From Merluccius polli (Eukaryota; Chordata; Actinopteri; Gadiformes; Merlucciidae): a stretch of 64,000 bases of DNA. Numbering within the stretch: position 1 is the stretch's first letter; each line of letters starts with the position of its first letter. The DNA is taken from NCBI GenBank assembly GCA_030340625.1, contig JAOPHQ010004837.1, positions 306,001-370,000 on the forward strand. Direction: 5' to 3'. The position numbers and the translations under genes are program-made. The notes beneath the pieces are model-generated. The model was not told the DNA's origin and ran no database searches. It worked only from the letters and a program-made list of their open reading frames with translations. Positions 25,347 to 36,362 of the stretch are shown here, in pieces.

Positions 25347-25984
25347 CAGAGAGAGATGAAACAAACGCTATCTTTGGATAGACAGCTCCTTATTCACAGG
25401 TGCGAATATAGCGCCGCTATTAGTGTGTCGTGTTGTGCTCAAGGGCAGACGGCGGCAGATGGACGCCCCCTGCTGCTCCACTGTCTGACCTTCAGTACCA
25501 GCATCTGGCTCCGTCAGTTTAGGAGGAGGAGGAGAGAATATCGATGTGTTTATGGTCTCTTCTGCTATTCTGTTAAAATAGAATAACACATTATAATAAT
25601 GACTTGGATTGAAAAGTACCTTTCGAGGCAGTTTCGGAGACACATAGTCTAAATATAAAATGTAAATAATTTATAAAGTGTAACGTGTTTACGACGGCGT
25701 ATTAGGGCCATTGTAGAAAATAAAATAAAAAATGACGTATCCGGGGGAGGAGGTTAAGACACACGTTAGTGAGGAGGTGCGGCAGTAGGCAACAGGTAAG
25801 TTTACCTGTCATGCTGATGAGTTTCAGGAAAAGGATCATTTCCTGCTAGATGAGGAAAAGACGATGAAACCTTAAACAACAATGGCATGCAAGGAGGCTC
25901 ACTGGACGTCATTACCAGTCACTGACTCCCATGGTTTCGCAGTATATTTACCACTTTAATCTCGAAAATTATGAGTGTTATTCT

Positions 25985-26201
25985 CAGAATATGAACGCCC
26001 GCCCCCCGGCTCCGTCTATTCGTCCACACCGCGGAGTGACAGCGGCCGAGAACCAATCAGATTGAGGGGGACGGATTTCACTGGCGAGACGGAACAACAG
26101 TTTGTTGATCTGCGGAGACAAGAGGCGCCTTATAGTTGAAGTAGAAAAAAAAGTTGATTCACATCTTCTACCATTTCTATTACGATTAACAACATAACAA
26201 C
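25985..26201 (+). promoter_or_regulatory. serinc2: Likely serinc2 promoter and 5' UTR
   Basis: GC- and CpG-rich stretch immediately upstream of the serinc2 ATG, with a CCAAT box at 26053-26057. No TATA box is evident. The sequence is free of microsatellites, unlike most of the window. The transcription start is not defined by sequence alone; placement is inferred from adjacency to exon 1. Confidence 0.5.
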
Positions 26202-29200
26202 ATGGGAGCGTGTATGGCTTTATGCTCGATAGCCAGCTGCGTAAGTATCACATTAACCACAAGTCGTCTTAAATTAGTCGCCTATGTTGGTAAAGTTATG
26301 GCTATCAGGTATCGGTAGACAAACTCGTACTCGTACTATCGGCCAACATTCGTGGGTTAAAACGTTTATTAATTCACAAACGTTATGTTTGTGTATGTGT
26401 GTGTATTGTTTGGTCCAGTTTAAAACAGCGTACGGTGGTGTATGTCGTCTTAAGTTGGCTTATACGATAGACTTAACGAATTGAAAGTGAGAAGTAAATG
26501 ATTTCCGGTTTTTCATATTTTCTGTGACGTAATTGGCGTCAGTTTGGTTTTAGAAGTGGTGGGGACGGGGGGGGGGGGGGGCGCGATTTTCGACGGGGGG
26601 GGGGGGGGGGCCGCAATTGGTTTGCACATTTTTAAAAGTGGTGGGGACAAAATTCAAATTATAAATAGTGGTGGGGACATGTCCCCCCCCCGTCCCCCCC
26701 GTAATCTACGCCTACTGACGTTAACGGCCATCTTTACGTCTTCACGTATAATCCCGCGGGGACACAACAATGGAGGGCGGAGCCAGGAGCCCCCTGCACC
26801 GACTGGTCTCACCCGCTGGTCTGATGATGATGATGATGATAGTAGTAGTATTGTTGTGGACCCATTTGGATCCACAGTCATCTGCAAGGCATACACTACA
26901 CTGATTGTGAAAACTACATGTCTGTTCAAAGTGCTGCCATGCTGCCAACACTGTGCTACACAGCCCTGAAGGTGCTTTCCATCACATGGGGGGGGGGGAG
27001 AGAGAGAGAGAGAGAGACACACACACACACTCAGAGAGATTCAGGAGGTCTTTTGTACCTGGTGCAGTGAAGTTTTTTAATGAACATTGTCGTGGATTGA
27101 TTTTTGTTGTGTGCTGTGCTAAGTAATGCATTGCACTTATTGTATTGCCTGGGCTTCAATGTTTTTTTTATGTTGTAGTGTGTTGTGTGTTGGATGTCTG
27201 GATGTACAGGGTGACGATTAATTTCCCTTTACAGGGATTAATAAAGTAAACCAACCAACACACGCACACACTCACTCACTCACTGACTCACTCACACACA
27301 CACAGACCTCGCTCATCTCGTTATCTGTAAAGTTCGGGAGAGGTGGTTAAGTTTATCTTTTTAGAGATGGTTAAGTTTAGGTATAAGCAGGGCTGGACCT
27401 GGTCTGGCAGACCAGGCACTTTCCTGGCCGTGCCTTTTGGGCCGACACAACTGTTTTTTTTGGGGGGGGGGTTTGTCTGAATACCCATAAAACAGATAGA
27501 TCTGCCCATTATTTGTTTGTTCTTAATTGACACTGGGCTGGCTCAATCACTTCTTTAAACCCCATTGTGATCGATTGTGGTGGGCCGGTCTGGGCCAAAA
27601 CGCCAGGGCCGATTTTGTTTTCCCGTCCTAGTCCAGCCCTGGGTATAATGTTAGAGAAGGTTAAGTTTAAGTGACTTCTCACCCCTCTCTCCTCTCCAGG
27701 CATCTTGTCTGTGCGGCTCGGCCCCCTGCCTGCTGTCCTCTTGCTGCCCATCGACGTACAACTCTACCATATCCCGCCTGGCCTTCTCCTTCCTCCTGCT
27801 GCTCGGGACCTTCGTCTCGGTCATTATGGTCCTCCCCGGCATGGATGCGCAGCTCAAGAAGGTGTTGCATTTTTTTATTATCTCTCCATGAATAAATGGA
27901 GCTAGGACTGCGATATAGAAAAATGTATTATCACGATACTTATGGGAAATTTTACCCGATAACGATAAATATAACGATATGCTTATGAATTCAAATGACC
28001 AAACAGAGGGTTTGAGCTGAGGGTCATTACATTGAAGTGTATGGACATTTCAACTTTCAAGTATGGTCAGTGTTTCCCATACATTGATTTATTTGTGGCG
28101 GCCCGCCACAATATCAACATTGACCGCCACATATTGATTTTATTATTTCTAACTATTTAAAATGGGTAAAATCTTATCTAACTGTAGAGCTGCGTGCAGC
28201 GCATCAGCCCCTCCCCCCGCTTTCGCTCTCACACCTCGAGTGCGCAGTCCAATAGTCGAGCACCGAGTGCCCGATCAGATACACCACAGCCCCTCCTCTC
28301 TGTGAACACTCAATGTTCATACGCAGGAAGGATTGTTTTTCCCTAAAGTCTGTGATTTATGCGAAAAAACGCAGAAAATCGAACCTGTTCCGAAAACTTT
28401 AATGACGTACTTTAATGACGTGGTCATATTTATTTTTAAACGTGCGACAATTTTGGACGAAAAATACGGACTTGGTGTGCAAAGGCTTAATGTTAATTAT
28501 TTAACAATGACGCTGAATGTTTGCGCCCTCAATCCAGATGAATATTGAAAAATCCTTTCAAAGATTAAAAAGGGCTCGTACTGAGGAGGCGCAAAGTCTG
28601 GTGTTTTTCACTTATGACACAAAGTGAAGCAATGGAGCTGTATATATTGTTCAGTTATTTGTCCCCCCCCCCCGGGGGAGGCTACCACCATAATTAGAAT
28701 CTGATTCTGTGGGAAACACTGATGGTAACGGACTAAAACTAGTTTTCCTTTCTCACTGATGTTTAAAACCTCATATTTGAACATTTTAAGGGCATATTTT
28801 CGCATTTTTTTTAATTTATGCTATTGAACTGGGTATCACGATGAGTCGATATCTTCATTTTATGACGATACAATACCATTCAACCACGATAAAACGATAA
28901 TATTGAATTATTGCCCAGCTCTAAATGGAGCACAAAAAAACAATCTTGAATGCTTTTCTCTTCTCATATTTATTCATTTCAATGACGTAGCATGTGTTAT
29001 CCTACTTGACCTCATTTTTCCTGTTTGCACATTACCAGATTCCAGGCTTCTGTGTGGATGGCACCACCATACCTGGCCTAGAGAACAAGGTGAACTGTGA
29101 TGTGATGGTAGGCCACAAGGCAGTGTACCGCATGTGCTTCGCCATGGCCTGTTTCTTCTTCCTCTTTTCCGTCATCATGATCCGCGTGCGCAGTAGCAAG

Positions 29201-29545
29201 GACCCCCGAGCATCCATCCAAAATGGGTACGACAAGATGTGTTATGTTGGGTTTATTGAAGGGGACAGTGGTGTCATCTGGTGGCGGGACATGAGTAGTG
29301 CACATCCATAATACACACACGAGTTGTTGTTTTTCTCTCTAAATGGTTGTTTTATGTTCACAGATTCTGGTTCTTTAAGTTTCTTTTACTGGTTGGTATT
29401 GCTGTTGGAGCCTTCTTCATTCCAGATGGGACTTTTACCACAGGTAGATTTTTCACTTGCACAATAACTCACCTCAAACCTTTTTTTCACCTGACGCATC
29501 AAATGTGCTCATTATGAATCGGAACTGGAATCTTACCCACTTAAA

Positions 29546-29605
<60 letters not shown>

Positions 29606-32600
29606 TTTATTTTTTTTATTTTTTAGTTTGGTATTACTTTGGCATGGTGGGCTCTTTCTTCTTCATCATCATCCAACTCATCCTCCTTGTGGACTTTGCC
29701 CATTCCTGGAACCAGTCTTGGGTGCAGAGGGCGGAAAATGGGAACAGAAATGGCTGGTTTGCAGGTAACCGTAGCGCCAGAACCTCCACGATACCGCCCA
29801 CACTCTTTGAACTTCCAGAGCAACTCCAAACACAACTCTTGACAACATCCAAGTCGGGCTGTAATAGCGGATGTATGCAGGGCTGTAGTAGCGGATGTAT
29901 GCGGGGCTATAGTAACGGATCTAGCGGGGCTCTAGTAGTGGATGTAGCTGCCCTGCTACATCCGGTACAGCCTTGTCCGACCAAATTTTTTTCCCCAATT
30001 GTACAATCGATTGGTTGAAGACTAGGGACAATTTCAGTCAACCAAGAATTTCTTAGGTTGACTACGGTCCTAGTCTCTCCCAACATGGGCATGTTCTTTG
30101 GGCTTTAAAGCCAAGCTTTTTTGTGAGAGTACCGAATGTCATTAATCTCTCTCACTCTCACTCACAGCTCTAATGTCCTTCACCATAATCCACTATGCGT
30201 TGGCCTTCACTGTCATGGTGCTCCTCTACGTCTACTACACGCAGCCGGACGATTGCACCGAACACAAGGTCTTCATCAGCCTCAACCTCATCTTCTCCAT
30301 CATCGTCTCCATCGTGGCCATCCTGCCCAGTGTCCAGGTGATTCACATCCTCGTCCGGTTTTAGGACCTCTTATGATAAAGGATTTACAGAAATTTGCCC
30401 GGAAGGCTTTTTTTAGAGGAGAATGTTTTTTCTTTGCCTATGACCGAATTCTGCAAGAGCAAAGAGAGCAAGAGCGTCACACAAAATGCAAACTTGAATA
30501 TCTGGATGCTCTCACAAGGCTAATTATTACCAGTGATGTAGACTTTTAATGAGTTTGTAAAACACAGATTTGTCTGTGCATTCTCCCCGTCAAGTGATGA
30601 CAACACCCGTCCAATTTTTTTATATTGTGTTGCCTGGACGCAAAATTAGCAAGCCTTCAACCAGCTAAGCTAATTAGCTTACAGGGCTCGAAAAAAAAAC
30701 TAAGCAAGTGTAACTGTGAAGCCTTTTATTGTTGTCCTGTGGTCTGCCATTATTAAGCACGTTGCATAACATAAACATATGTTCTTCATCAATGGCGCTC
30801 ATATACCGTTCCATGATCATGCGAGTGCAAAGTTTGCCAGCAGTAGAGTAACATTAATAAGTTCTGCACTTGTGTGCGTGTCTCTCTCCCTCTGCAGCTG
30901 CGCGTGTGTTTGTGTGTGACTAGCGTTAAATATATTTACTATAATGTATAGAATAATGCAATTGAGTGACATCGCCCCTTACATACCAGTCACGTTCTAA
31001 AATCTACAGCATAACCCAATGTATTTTTCTATTTCATTCATTCATAAAATACAAGTTGACGCTGTTGTATACAACACTATATATCAGTATTATATATCAG
31101 CCATCACCCGCCTTGCTCTCTAAATATCGGCATCAGCCATTGAAAAACCCATATCGGTCAACCACTAGGCATTCACGTACACACATGCATTTAATTAGGC
31201 TAGGATCATGCAGTCATCACTGCTGGCCTTGAACATGAAGTGTATTGACGTTCTCCACTCGCCAGCATGTTCCTCCACCGGTATCGCTCATAACAACATA
31301 GCATAAACATAACGTAAACGCAGTATCTGGAGAAGCAGAAGTGGAAAACAAGTTGAACTGTTGAAAGAAACTGGCCACATAATGATCCTGGTAAACCTCC
31401 TGGCCTTGGTTATTATTGGTTTTATTATATATTATATATATATTTATATATTTTTTCTGTCCACAGGAGGCCCAGCCCACCTCCGGCCTGCTTCAAGCCT
31501 CCCTCATCTCCCTCTACACCATGTACATCACCTGGTCGGCCATGACCAACAACCCCAGTGAGTACTAGGAGAATTTCAAAACAATGGCAGCGCCCGAGGA
31601 AAGTGTAGCAATCGAGGGAGCAATCAAAACTGTTTTATATGAAATAGGGGAAATAACGATGTTAAAAGATCAACAGAAATGAGCATGGAAGGCTTTTCTC
31701 AGAGGAGAATATGTTTTTGCTTTACTTCCAGCTGGATTTGACGAGAGCGAAGAGAGCAGGAGCGTCACTGATTTATTGAATCTGATTGGCTGGAGTTTTT
31801 TGATCAACATAAGGCCGCACACATATGTGTAAATCAATTGCTGCCCAGCCAAGGCCAGACTGATATTTATTGCGAAATGCACACTTGAATGTCTGTCTGG
31901 TCTCACACTGCTAAGCATATGCTAGTTAAAATGAGGTTACTTATGCTACATCAGGCAAAGCGCAGCAGACAGAGTAGCTGTAAGGTGTCCGAAAGATGAA
32001 GTATAGAATAAGTATTGTACTCGTTTGTAGTTCAGCTTTCCGTGTAGCGTCTACCTGAACTTGTGTCCGATCCATGTGTCCCACTGTAGACCGCCAATGT
32101 AACCCCAGCTTGCTGAGCCTGGTGGGCGCCAGCCCCACTCCCCCCCCCGCCCCCGTTCTTGGGGGAGGCCCTGTAGAAGCGGTCCAGTGGTGGGACGCCC
32201 AGAGCATCGTGGGGCTGGTCATCTTCTTCTTTTGCACGCTCTACGCTAGGTATGCCCCGTTTGTTGTGACACTTGTTGGTGTTTGTTGCAATGCATGTGC
32301 AATGTGTTTGTTAGTCAATGCATCGATTAATCAATTGGCAGAAAATAATCATATCATATCAATCATAATAAAGTATTTTTTTATAAGCGATTGATCGTTA
32401 AGGTCATTTATCAAGTACAAATACCAAACAGTTACTGCTTGATGCTTCAGAAATTCTATAATGGATCATTATAAAATGAATACTTTAGTTTTTCCTGGCG
32501 GCCTGTCAGATAAAGCAAGCTAATTTAAGACGCCTTTGGACTCTGGTAACTTGTGATGGCATTTGTTATTATTTATGACATTTTCTAGACTAAATTATTA

Positions 32601-33083
32601 ATCGATTCATGGAAAAGATTATCGTTCGATTGATTGACAATGAAGATGATCGTTGGTTGCAGCCCTAGTTGGTTGTTGTTTTTCTGTTGCAGGCATCAGA
32701 GTTTACAGTGGTAAGATCTGTGTCACGCAAGAGCGTATCAGTGCTTTCAATCGATAGAAACACTGCGCCAGAGATTTTGCCGTTGCCATCAACTTTAACC
32801 CGGAAATGCGCAACCAATCGGTGGCCCCACCTGACCACACAAATGATACACATTCTGTGTATTAGTTCTGTGTATTAGTTACTGGAGCTTTACAAATGAC
32901 TCATGCAATAGCATGCATTTAACCTACACAGGGCAATTTGAGTCCATATTTACATCTTATCCTAAGTTGTTGTTATTTTAAGTATGTATGTATTTTGAAT
33001 GTAAAATATTAAACTATAATAAAACATCAACCAATGGCGGAAAGGTGTATATATGTATATATGTATATATATGTGTATATATA

Positions 33084-33146
<63 letters not shown>

Positions 33147-35219
33147 TCACCGGCCACTTTATTAGGTACACCTTGCTAGTACTGGGTTGGACCCCCTTTT
33201 GCCTTCAGAACTGCCTTAATCCTTCGTGGCACAGATTCAACAAGGTACTGGAAACATTCCTCAGAGAGTTTGGTCCATATTGACATGATAGCATCACGCA
33301 GTTGCTGCAGATTTGTCGGCTGCACATCCATGATGCGAATCTCCCGTTCCACCACATCCCAAAGGTGCTCTATTGGATTGAGATCTGGTGACTGTGGAGG
33401 CCATTTGAGTACAGTGAACTCATTGTCATGTTCAAGAAACCAGTCTGAGATGATTCGCGCTTTATGACATGGCGCGTTATCCTGCTGGAAGTAGCCATCA
33501 GAAGATGGGAACACTGTGGTCATAAAGGGATGGACATGGTCAGCAACAATACTCAGGTAGTCTGTGGCTTTGACACGATGCTCAATTGGTACTAATAAGC
33601 CCAAAGTGTGCCAGGAAAATATCCCCCACACCATTACACCACCACCACCAGCCTGAACCGTTGATACAAGGCAGGATGGATCCATGCTTTCATGTTGTTG
33701 ACGCCAAATTCTGACCCTACCATCCGAATGTCGCAGCAGAAATCGAGACTCATCAGACCAGGCAACGTTTTTCCAATCTTCGATTGTCCAATTTCGGTGA
33801 GCCTGTGCGAATTGTAGCCTCAGTTTCCTGTTCTTAGCTGACAGGAGTGGCACCCGGTGTGGTCTTCTGCTGCTGTAGCCCATCCGCCTCAAGGTTCGAC
33901 GTGTTGTGCGTTCAGAGATGCTCTTCTGCATACCTCTGTTGTAACAAGTGGTTATTTGAGTTACAGTTGCCTTTCTATCAGCTCGAACCAGTCTGGCCAT
34001 TCTCCTCTGACCTCTAGCATCAACAAGGCATTTGCGCCCACAGAACTGCCGCTCACTGGATATTTTCTCTTTTTCTGACCATTCTCTGTAAACCCTAGAG
34101 ATGGTTGTGCATGAAAATCCCAGTAGATCAGCAGTCTCTGAAATACTCAGACCAGCCCGTCTGGCACCAACAACCATGCCACGTTCAAAGTCACTTAAAT
34201 CACCTTTCTTCCCCATTCTGATGCTCGGTTTGAACTGCAGCAGATCGTCCTGACCATGTCTACATGCCTAAATGCATTGAGTTGCTGCCATGTGATTGGC
34301 TGATTAGAAATTTGCGTTAACGAGCAGTTGGACAGGTGTACCTAATAAAGTGGCCGGTGAGTGTATATATATATACCAAGTATCTCACAAAACACTTGGT
34401 AATGTTGTTGCTTAATGTTTTAAAGTGGATTCTTGTATGTTTATACAATATGCACCAATAACAATTAATAACAGCTCATTTCCCGCTTCCCGCCCCGTAG
34501 CATCCGTTCTTCCACCAACTCCCAGGTGAACAAGCTGATGCGGACGGAGGATGGCGAAGGGCTGACTGACTATGAGGCGGCCCCCGGCGAGGACGGCGTG
34601 CGGCGTGCCGTGGACAACGAGGAGGATGCGGTCACGTACAGCTACTCCTTCTTCCACTTCAGCCTGCTCCTGGCCTCGCTCTACATCATGATGACGCTCA
34701 CCAACTGGTTCATGTGAGTGTCTTTCGGTTGCTTGGTTACATTTTTTTTCCTTTTTGACCGTTTCTTTTTGTTTTGGAATTGTAGGTTTGATCATGTTTT
34801 CCACCTTTTGACGTCTATAACTTCTTTCCCATTTCTTCGACATGTACATATACAAATACATTAAATAGAAATAGGAAAATAAATAATAATAAAAGAAGTA
34901 TGATTTTAAATTTGATTTATATTGAATGTGTATAATGTTCATTTTAGGGTGATACTTTCCAAGAGGAAACATATTTAAGAGCTCTGGTCCAAGGAAGTGG
35001 AGCTTTTTTTGCCGTTCTTACGGTATTGAAGCACCAATACTACACTGGGCATAACATCCCACTTTTCCCCCTTTGATTAGACCGGATACGGACACCGAAA
35101 CCATGCAGACTTCAATGCCAGCCGTGTGGGTGAAGATCTCCTCCAGCTGGCTGGGTCTGGGTCTCTACCTGTGGACCTTGGTGGCTCCCCTGGTGCTCAG
35201 CAACAGAGACTTCAACTGA
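26202..35219 (+). CDS. serinc2: Serine incorporator 2 (SERINC family), complete, ten coding exons
   Basis: Multi-pass membrane protein of the SERINC/TDE1 family, described as favouring serine incorporation into phosphatidylserine and sphingolipids; some paralogues act as lipid scramblases and antiviral factors. Coding exons: 26202-26240, 27700-27861, 29039-29226, 29364-29443, 29627-29764, 30168-30337, 31467-31557, 32090-32249, 34501-34713, 35081-35219. Phases agree at every junction, giving 1380 bp and 459 residues. Visible marks: start MGACMALCSIASC, CLCGSAPCLL (about 16-25), hydrophobic segments at about 39-58 and 95-115, FWFFKF (131-136), DFAHSWN (179-185), SYSFFHF (390-396), and the C-terminal VAPLVLSNRDFN. 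The MGAC start, VGSFFFI and HSWNQ resemble vertebrate SERINC2 more than SERINC1, 3 or 5, recalled from memory. All introns are GT-AG; the exon 2 donor (GTGTTG) is weak. Exon 8 has a C-rich Pro loop (about residues 306-313). Family is certain; paralogue assignment is likely. Confidence 0.93.
26524..26708. repeat. 'agtggtggggac' repeat with G and C runs (serinc2 intron 1)
   Basis: Three copies of AGTGGTGGGGAC with long G runs (26567-26581, 26596-26610), ending in C runs. Resembles a low-complexity teleost repeat; no ends assigned. Confidence 0.5.
26909..27030. repeat. Second copy of the 82-bp dispersed repeat, with GA/CA tail
   Basis: 26909-26990 equals 17666-17747 except at one base. A G-run, (GA)n to about 27016 and (CA)n to about 27029 follow. 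It lies in serinc2 intron 1. Confidence 0.85.
27217..27255 (+). mobile_element. LINE 3' tail fragment
   Basis: ATTAATTTCCCTTTACAGGG followed by ATTAATAAAGTA is the 3' tail typical of L2/Rex-like fish LINEs. Related tails occur near 13195 and 24943. Confidence 0.5.
27388..27641. mobile_element. 254-bp non-autonomous hAT element (serinc2 intron 1)
   Basis: Ends CAGGGCTGGACC and GTCCAGCCCTG. Flanks GGTATAAG (27380-27387) and GGTATAAT (27642-27649) form an 8-bp target duplication with one mismatch. It is inserted in a GGTTAGAGATGG-type minisatellite whose halves flank it. Some inner terminal sequence is also mirrored (gacctggtctgg/ggccggtctggg). Confidence 0.8.
27900..28921. mobile_element. Outer hAT-like element split by a nested insertion (serinc2 intron 2)
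   Basis: Left part 27900-28067 begins AGCTAGGACTGCGATAT and right part 28722-28921 ends ATTATTGCCCAGCTC, imperfect inverted ends of the 'gagctgggcgatat' type. Both contain ATCACGAT/ACGATA-rich sequence. TAAATGG flanks both sides (27893-27899 and 28922-28928), consistent with a target duplication. Confidence 0.65.
28068..28721. mobile_element. Nested hAT element with CAGTGTTTCCC ends (serinc2 intron 2)
   Basis: Ends CAGTGTTTCCCATACA and TCTGTGGGAAACACTG are inverted repeats; GTGGCGGCCCGCCAC follows shortly inside the left end. ATGGT abuts both ends (28063-28067 and 28722-28726), suggesting a 5-bp duplication, or a decayed 8-bp one. It lies wholly within the element at 27900-28921. Confidence 0.75.
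29549..29600. repeat. serinc2: (ATT)n microsatellite (serinc2 intron 4)
   Basis: Pure ATT array ending about 26 bases upstream of the exon 5 acceptor at 29626, leaving a short T-rich polypyrimidine tract between. Confidence 0.95.
29858..29960. repeat. serinc2: Minisatellite, about 27 to 29-bp units (serinc2 intron 5)
   Basis: Four variant units of the type GGGCTGTAGTAGCGGATGTA. Confidence 0.75.
29973..30085. mobile_element. hAT-type remnant (serinc2 intron 5)
   Basis: ATCGATTGGTTGAAGACTAG and GTCAACCAAGAATTTC resemble the 'gtcgaccaagattt...cggtcctag' fish hAT remnants. No ends assigned. Confidence 0.35.
30370..30560 (+). mobile_element. Helicase-like repeat fragment, copy 2 (serinc2 intron 6)
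   Basis: Shares 'ggaaggcttttttagaggagaatg', 'gagcaaagagagcaagagcgtcac' and 'aaatgcaaacttgaat' type blocks with the copy at 31590-31940, but is more degenerate. Confidence 0.5.
30682..31170. mobile_element. hAT-type remnants (serinc2 intron 6)
   Basis: CAGGGCTCGAAAAAAAAACT at 30682 is nearly the same terminus as the 23116 element. ATATCGGTCAACCACTAG near 31151 is another familiar hAT end. Neither has a matching partner end here. Confidence 0.35.
31590..31940 (+). mobile_element. Helicase-like repeat fragment, copy 3 (serinc2 intron 7)
   Basis: One frame reads MLKDQQK, stop, AWKAFLRGEYVFALLPAGF. This resembles the Q-motif/motif I start of RecQ-type helicases (LKxxQxxAxxAFxxGxDVFxxLPTGFGKS), many copies of which occur in fish genomes. 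The in-frame stop and loss of the GKS context mark it as dead. Helicase origin is an inference from this short match. Confidence 0.4.
32300..32668. mobile_element. hAT-type remnant ending GCAGCCCTAG (serinc2 intron 8)
   Basis: ATTAATCGATTCATGGAAAA, then 'atcgttggttgcagccctag', is the right side of the common fish 'gcagccctag' element; ATCGATTAATCAATTGGCAG near 32322 is the matching left-side style. Ends are decayed. Confidence 0.5.
33144..34363 (-). mobile_element. Complete Tc1/mariner-superfamily transposon in serinc2 intron 8
   Basis: A 1220-bp element bounded by perfect 30-bp terminal inverted repeats (33144-33173 and 34334-34363; they begin CACTCACCGGCCACTTTATT). TA dinucleotides flank both ends. 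Because the target is a (TA)n microsatellite (33084-33143, resuming at 34364), the TA duplication cannot be told from the repeat itself. It lies antisense to serinc2 and carries one uninterrupted transposase frame. From memory, closely related elements are abundant in zebrafish and other teleosts. Confidence 0.95.
33176..34216 (-). CDS. Tc1/mariner transposase, full-length, apparently intact
   Basis: Cut-and-paste transposase that would bind the terminal repeats and integrate at TA. The frame is 346 residues from ATG (34214-34216, reverse strand) to TAG (33176-33178) without interruption. The N-terminus has helix-turn-helix DNA-binding features (about residues 8-47, with GLSISETADLLGFS). Catalytic triad: D155 in AWSDESRF, D246 in QQDNAPCH, E283 in NPIEHLW. 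D246 and E283 are separated by 36 residues, so this is DD36E rather than the classical Tc1 DD34E. That matches the DD36E group published as Incomer, recalled from memory. Length is normal for the superfamily. The stop lies three bases inside the left inverted repeat. Whether the protein is active or expressed cannot be seen. Confidence 0.93.
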   Translation of the reverse strand: MGKKGDLSDFERGMVVGARRAGLSISETADLLGFSCTTISRVYREWSEKEKISSERQFCGRKCLVDARGQRRMARLVRADRKATVTQITTCYNRGMQKSISERTTRRTLRRMGYSSRRPHRVPLLSAKNRKLRLQFAQAHRNWTIEDWKNVAWSDESRFLLRHSDGRVRIWRQQHESMDPSCLVSTVQAGGGGVMVWGIFSWHTLGLLVPIEHRVKATDYLSIVADHVHPFMTTVFPSSDGYFQQDNAPCHKARIISDWFLEHDNEFTVLKWPPQSPDLNPIEHLWDVVEREIRIMDVQPTNLQQLRDAIMSIWTKLSEECFQYLVESVPRRIKAVLKAKGGPTQY

Positions 35220-35620
35220 GACGCACGCACCCACGCCGCGGCTCAAGCTATAGTGTGTTAGCAGAAAAAACATTTTAGCTTCAATTTTTTTGTTTTTTAT
35301 TGCGGTCTCTCAATAGTTATGGGAACGCTAATTTGAAAATGAGTAATCAATTTGGCAGTATGTTTTATGCTTTTAAAAATGTTGCCTTTTAACTGAAAGC
35401 GTTGCCTTTTCTTGCCAAATGTTTGCCATAAACCTGAATGTTCTTTTTCTATATTTGAAAGTTCCTATTTTTTTTAATTTCAGGATAAAGGACACACACT
35501 ACTTCACATATTTGCACCTTAGCGGGACCATGAATCAGTCTTTTGGCAAAGCTTGTTGATATGTTCACTTTTTAACTTTTATTACCCCAGCTTAATCAAT
35601 AAAGCTGTCCTTTGTTCATA
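35220..35620 (+). promoter_or_regulatory. serinc2: serinc2 3' UTR with polyadenylation signal
   Basis: Sequence after the TGA stop at 35217-35219 is AT-rich and non-coding. A canonical AATAAA lies at 35598-35603, followed by a GT-rich stretch (about 35611-35630). No earlier AATAAA was noticed in this stretch, so a 3' UTR of about 0.4 kb is the simplest reading. Confidence 0.7.
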
Positions 35621-35723
35621 TGTTGTGTTGAACTCAGCTTTTTATGATGCCCTGTAGGTGGGACTGTTGCTCATCCAATCAAATCATTCCCCCCCCACCC
35701 ACAAGCCAGAATTACCTCATTTG

Positions 35724-36090
<367 letters not shown>

Positions 36091-36327
36091 ATATGTTTGT
36101 GTGTACACACACACACAATTCCTATGCCCAAACATGGTAGCACAATTCCAAAAATGTTCATGTCTTCATGTATAATTTTCCGAATCTCTTGCTGGTCTGG
36201 AAAGTATGAGGGAGAGAAATACACATGATGTCATCATGTCTGGCCAAAATAAATCCCACAAGGAGCACCCCCCCCCCAGCAACTGCTCACATGATGGTGC
36301 TGAAATGTGACTTGGTTTCCGCCATGG

Positions 36328-36362
<35 letters not shown>

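Noticed and set aside
26544..26969. 141-codon frame in serinc2 intron 1
   Set aside because: It crosses G/C homopolymers, a GAT run and the 82-bp dispersed repeat; not protein-like.
33857..34078. Plus-strand open frame inside the Tc1/mariner element
   Set aside because: It is the shadow of the minus-strand transposase gene.
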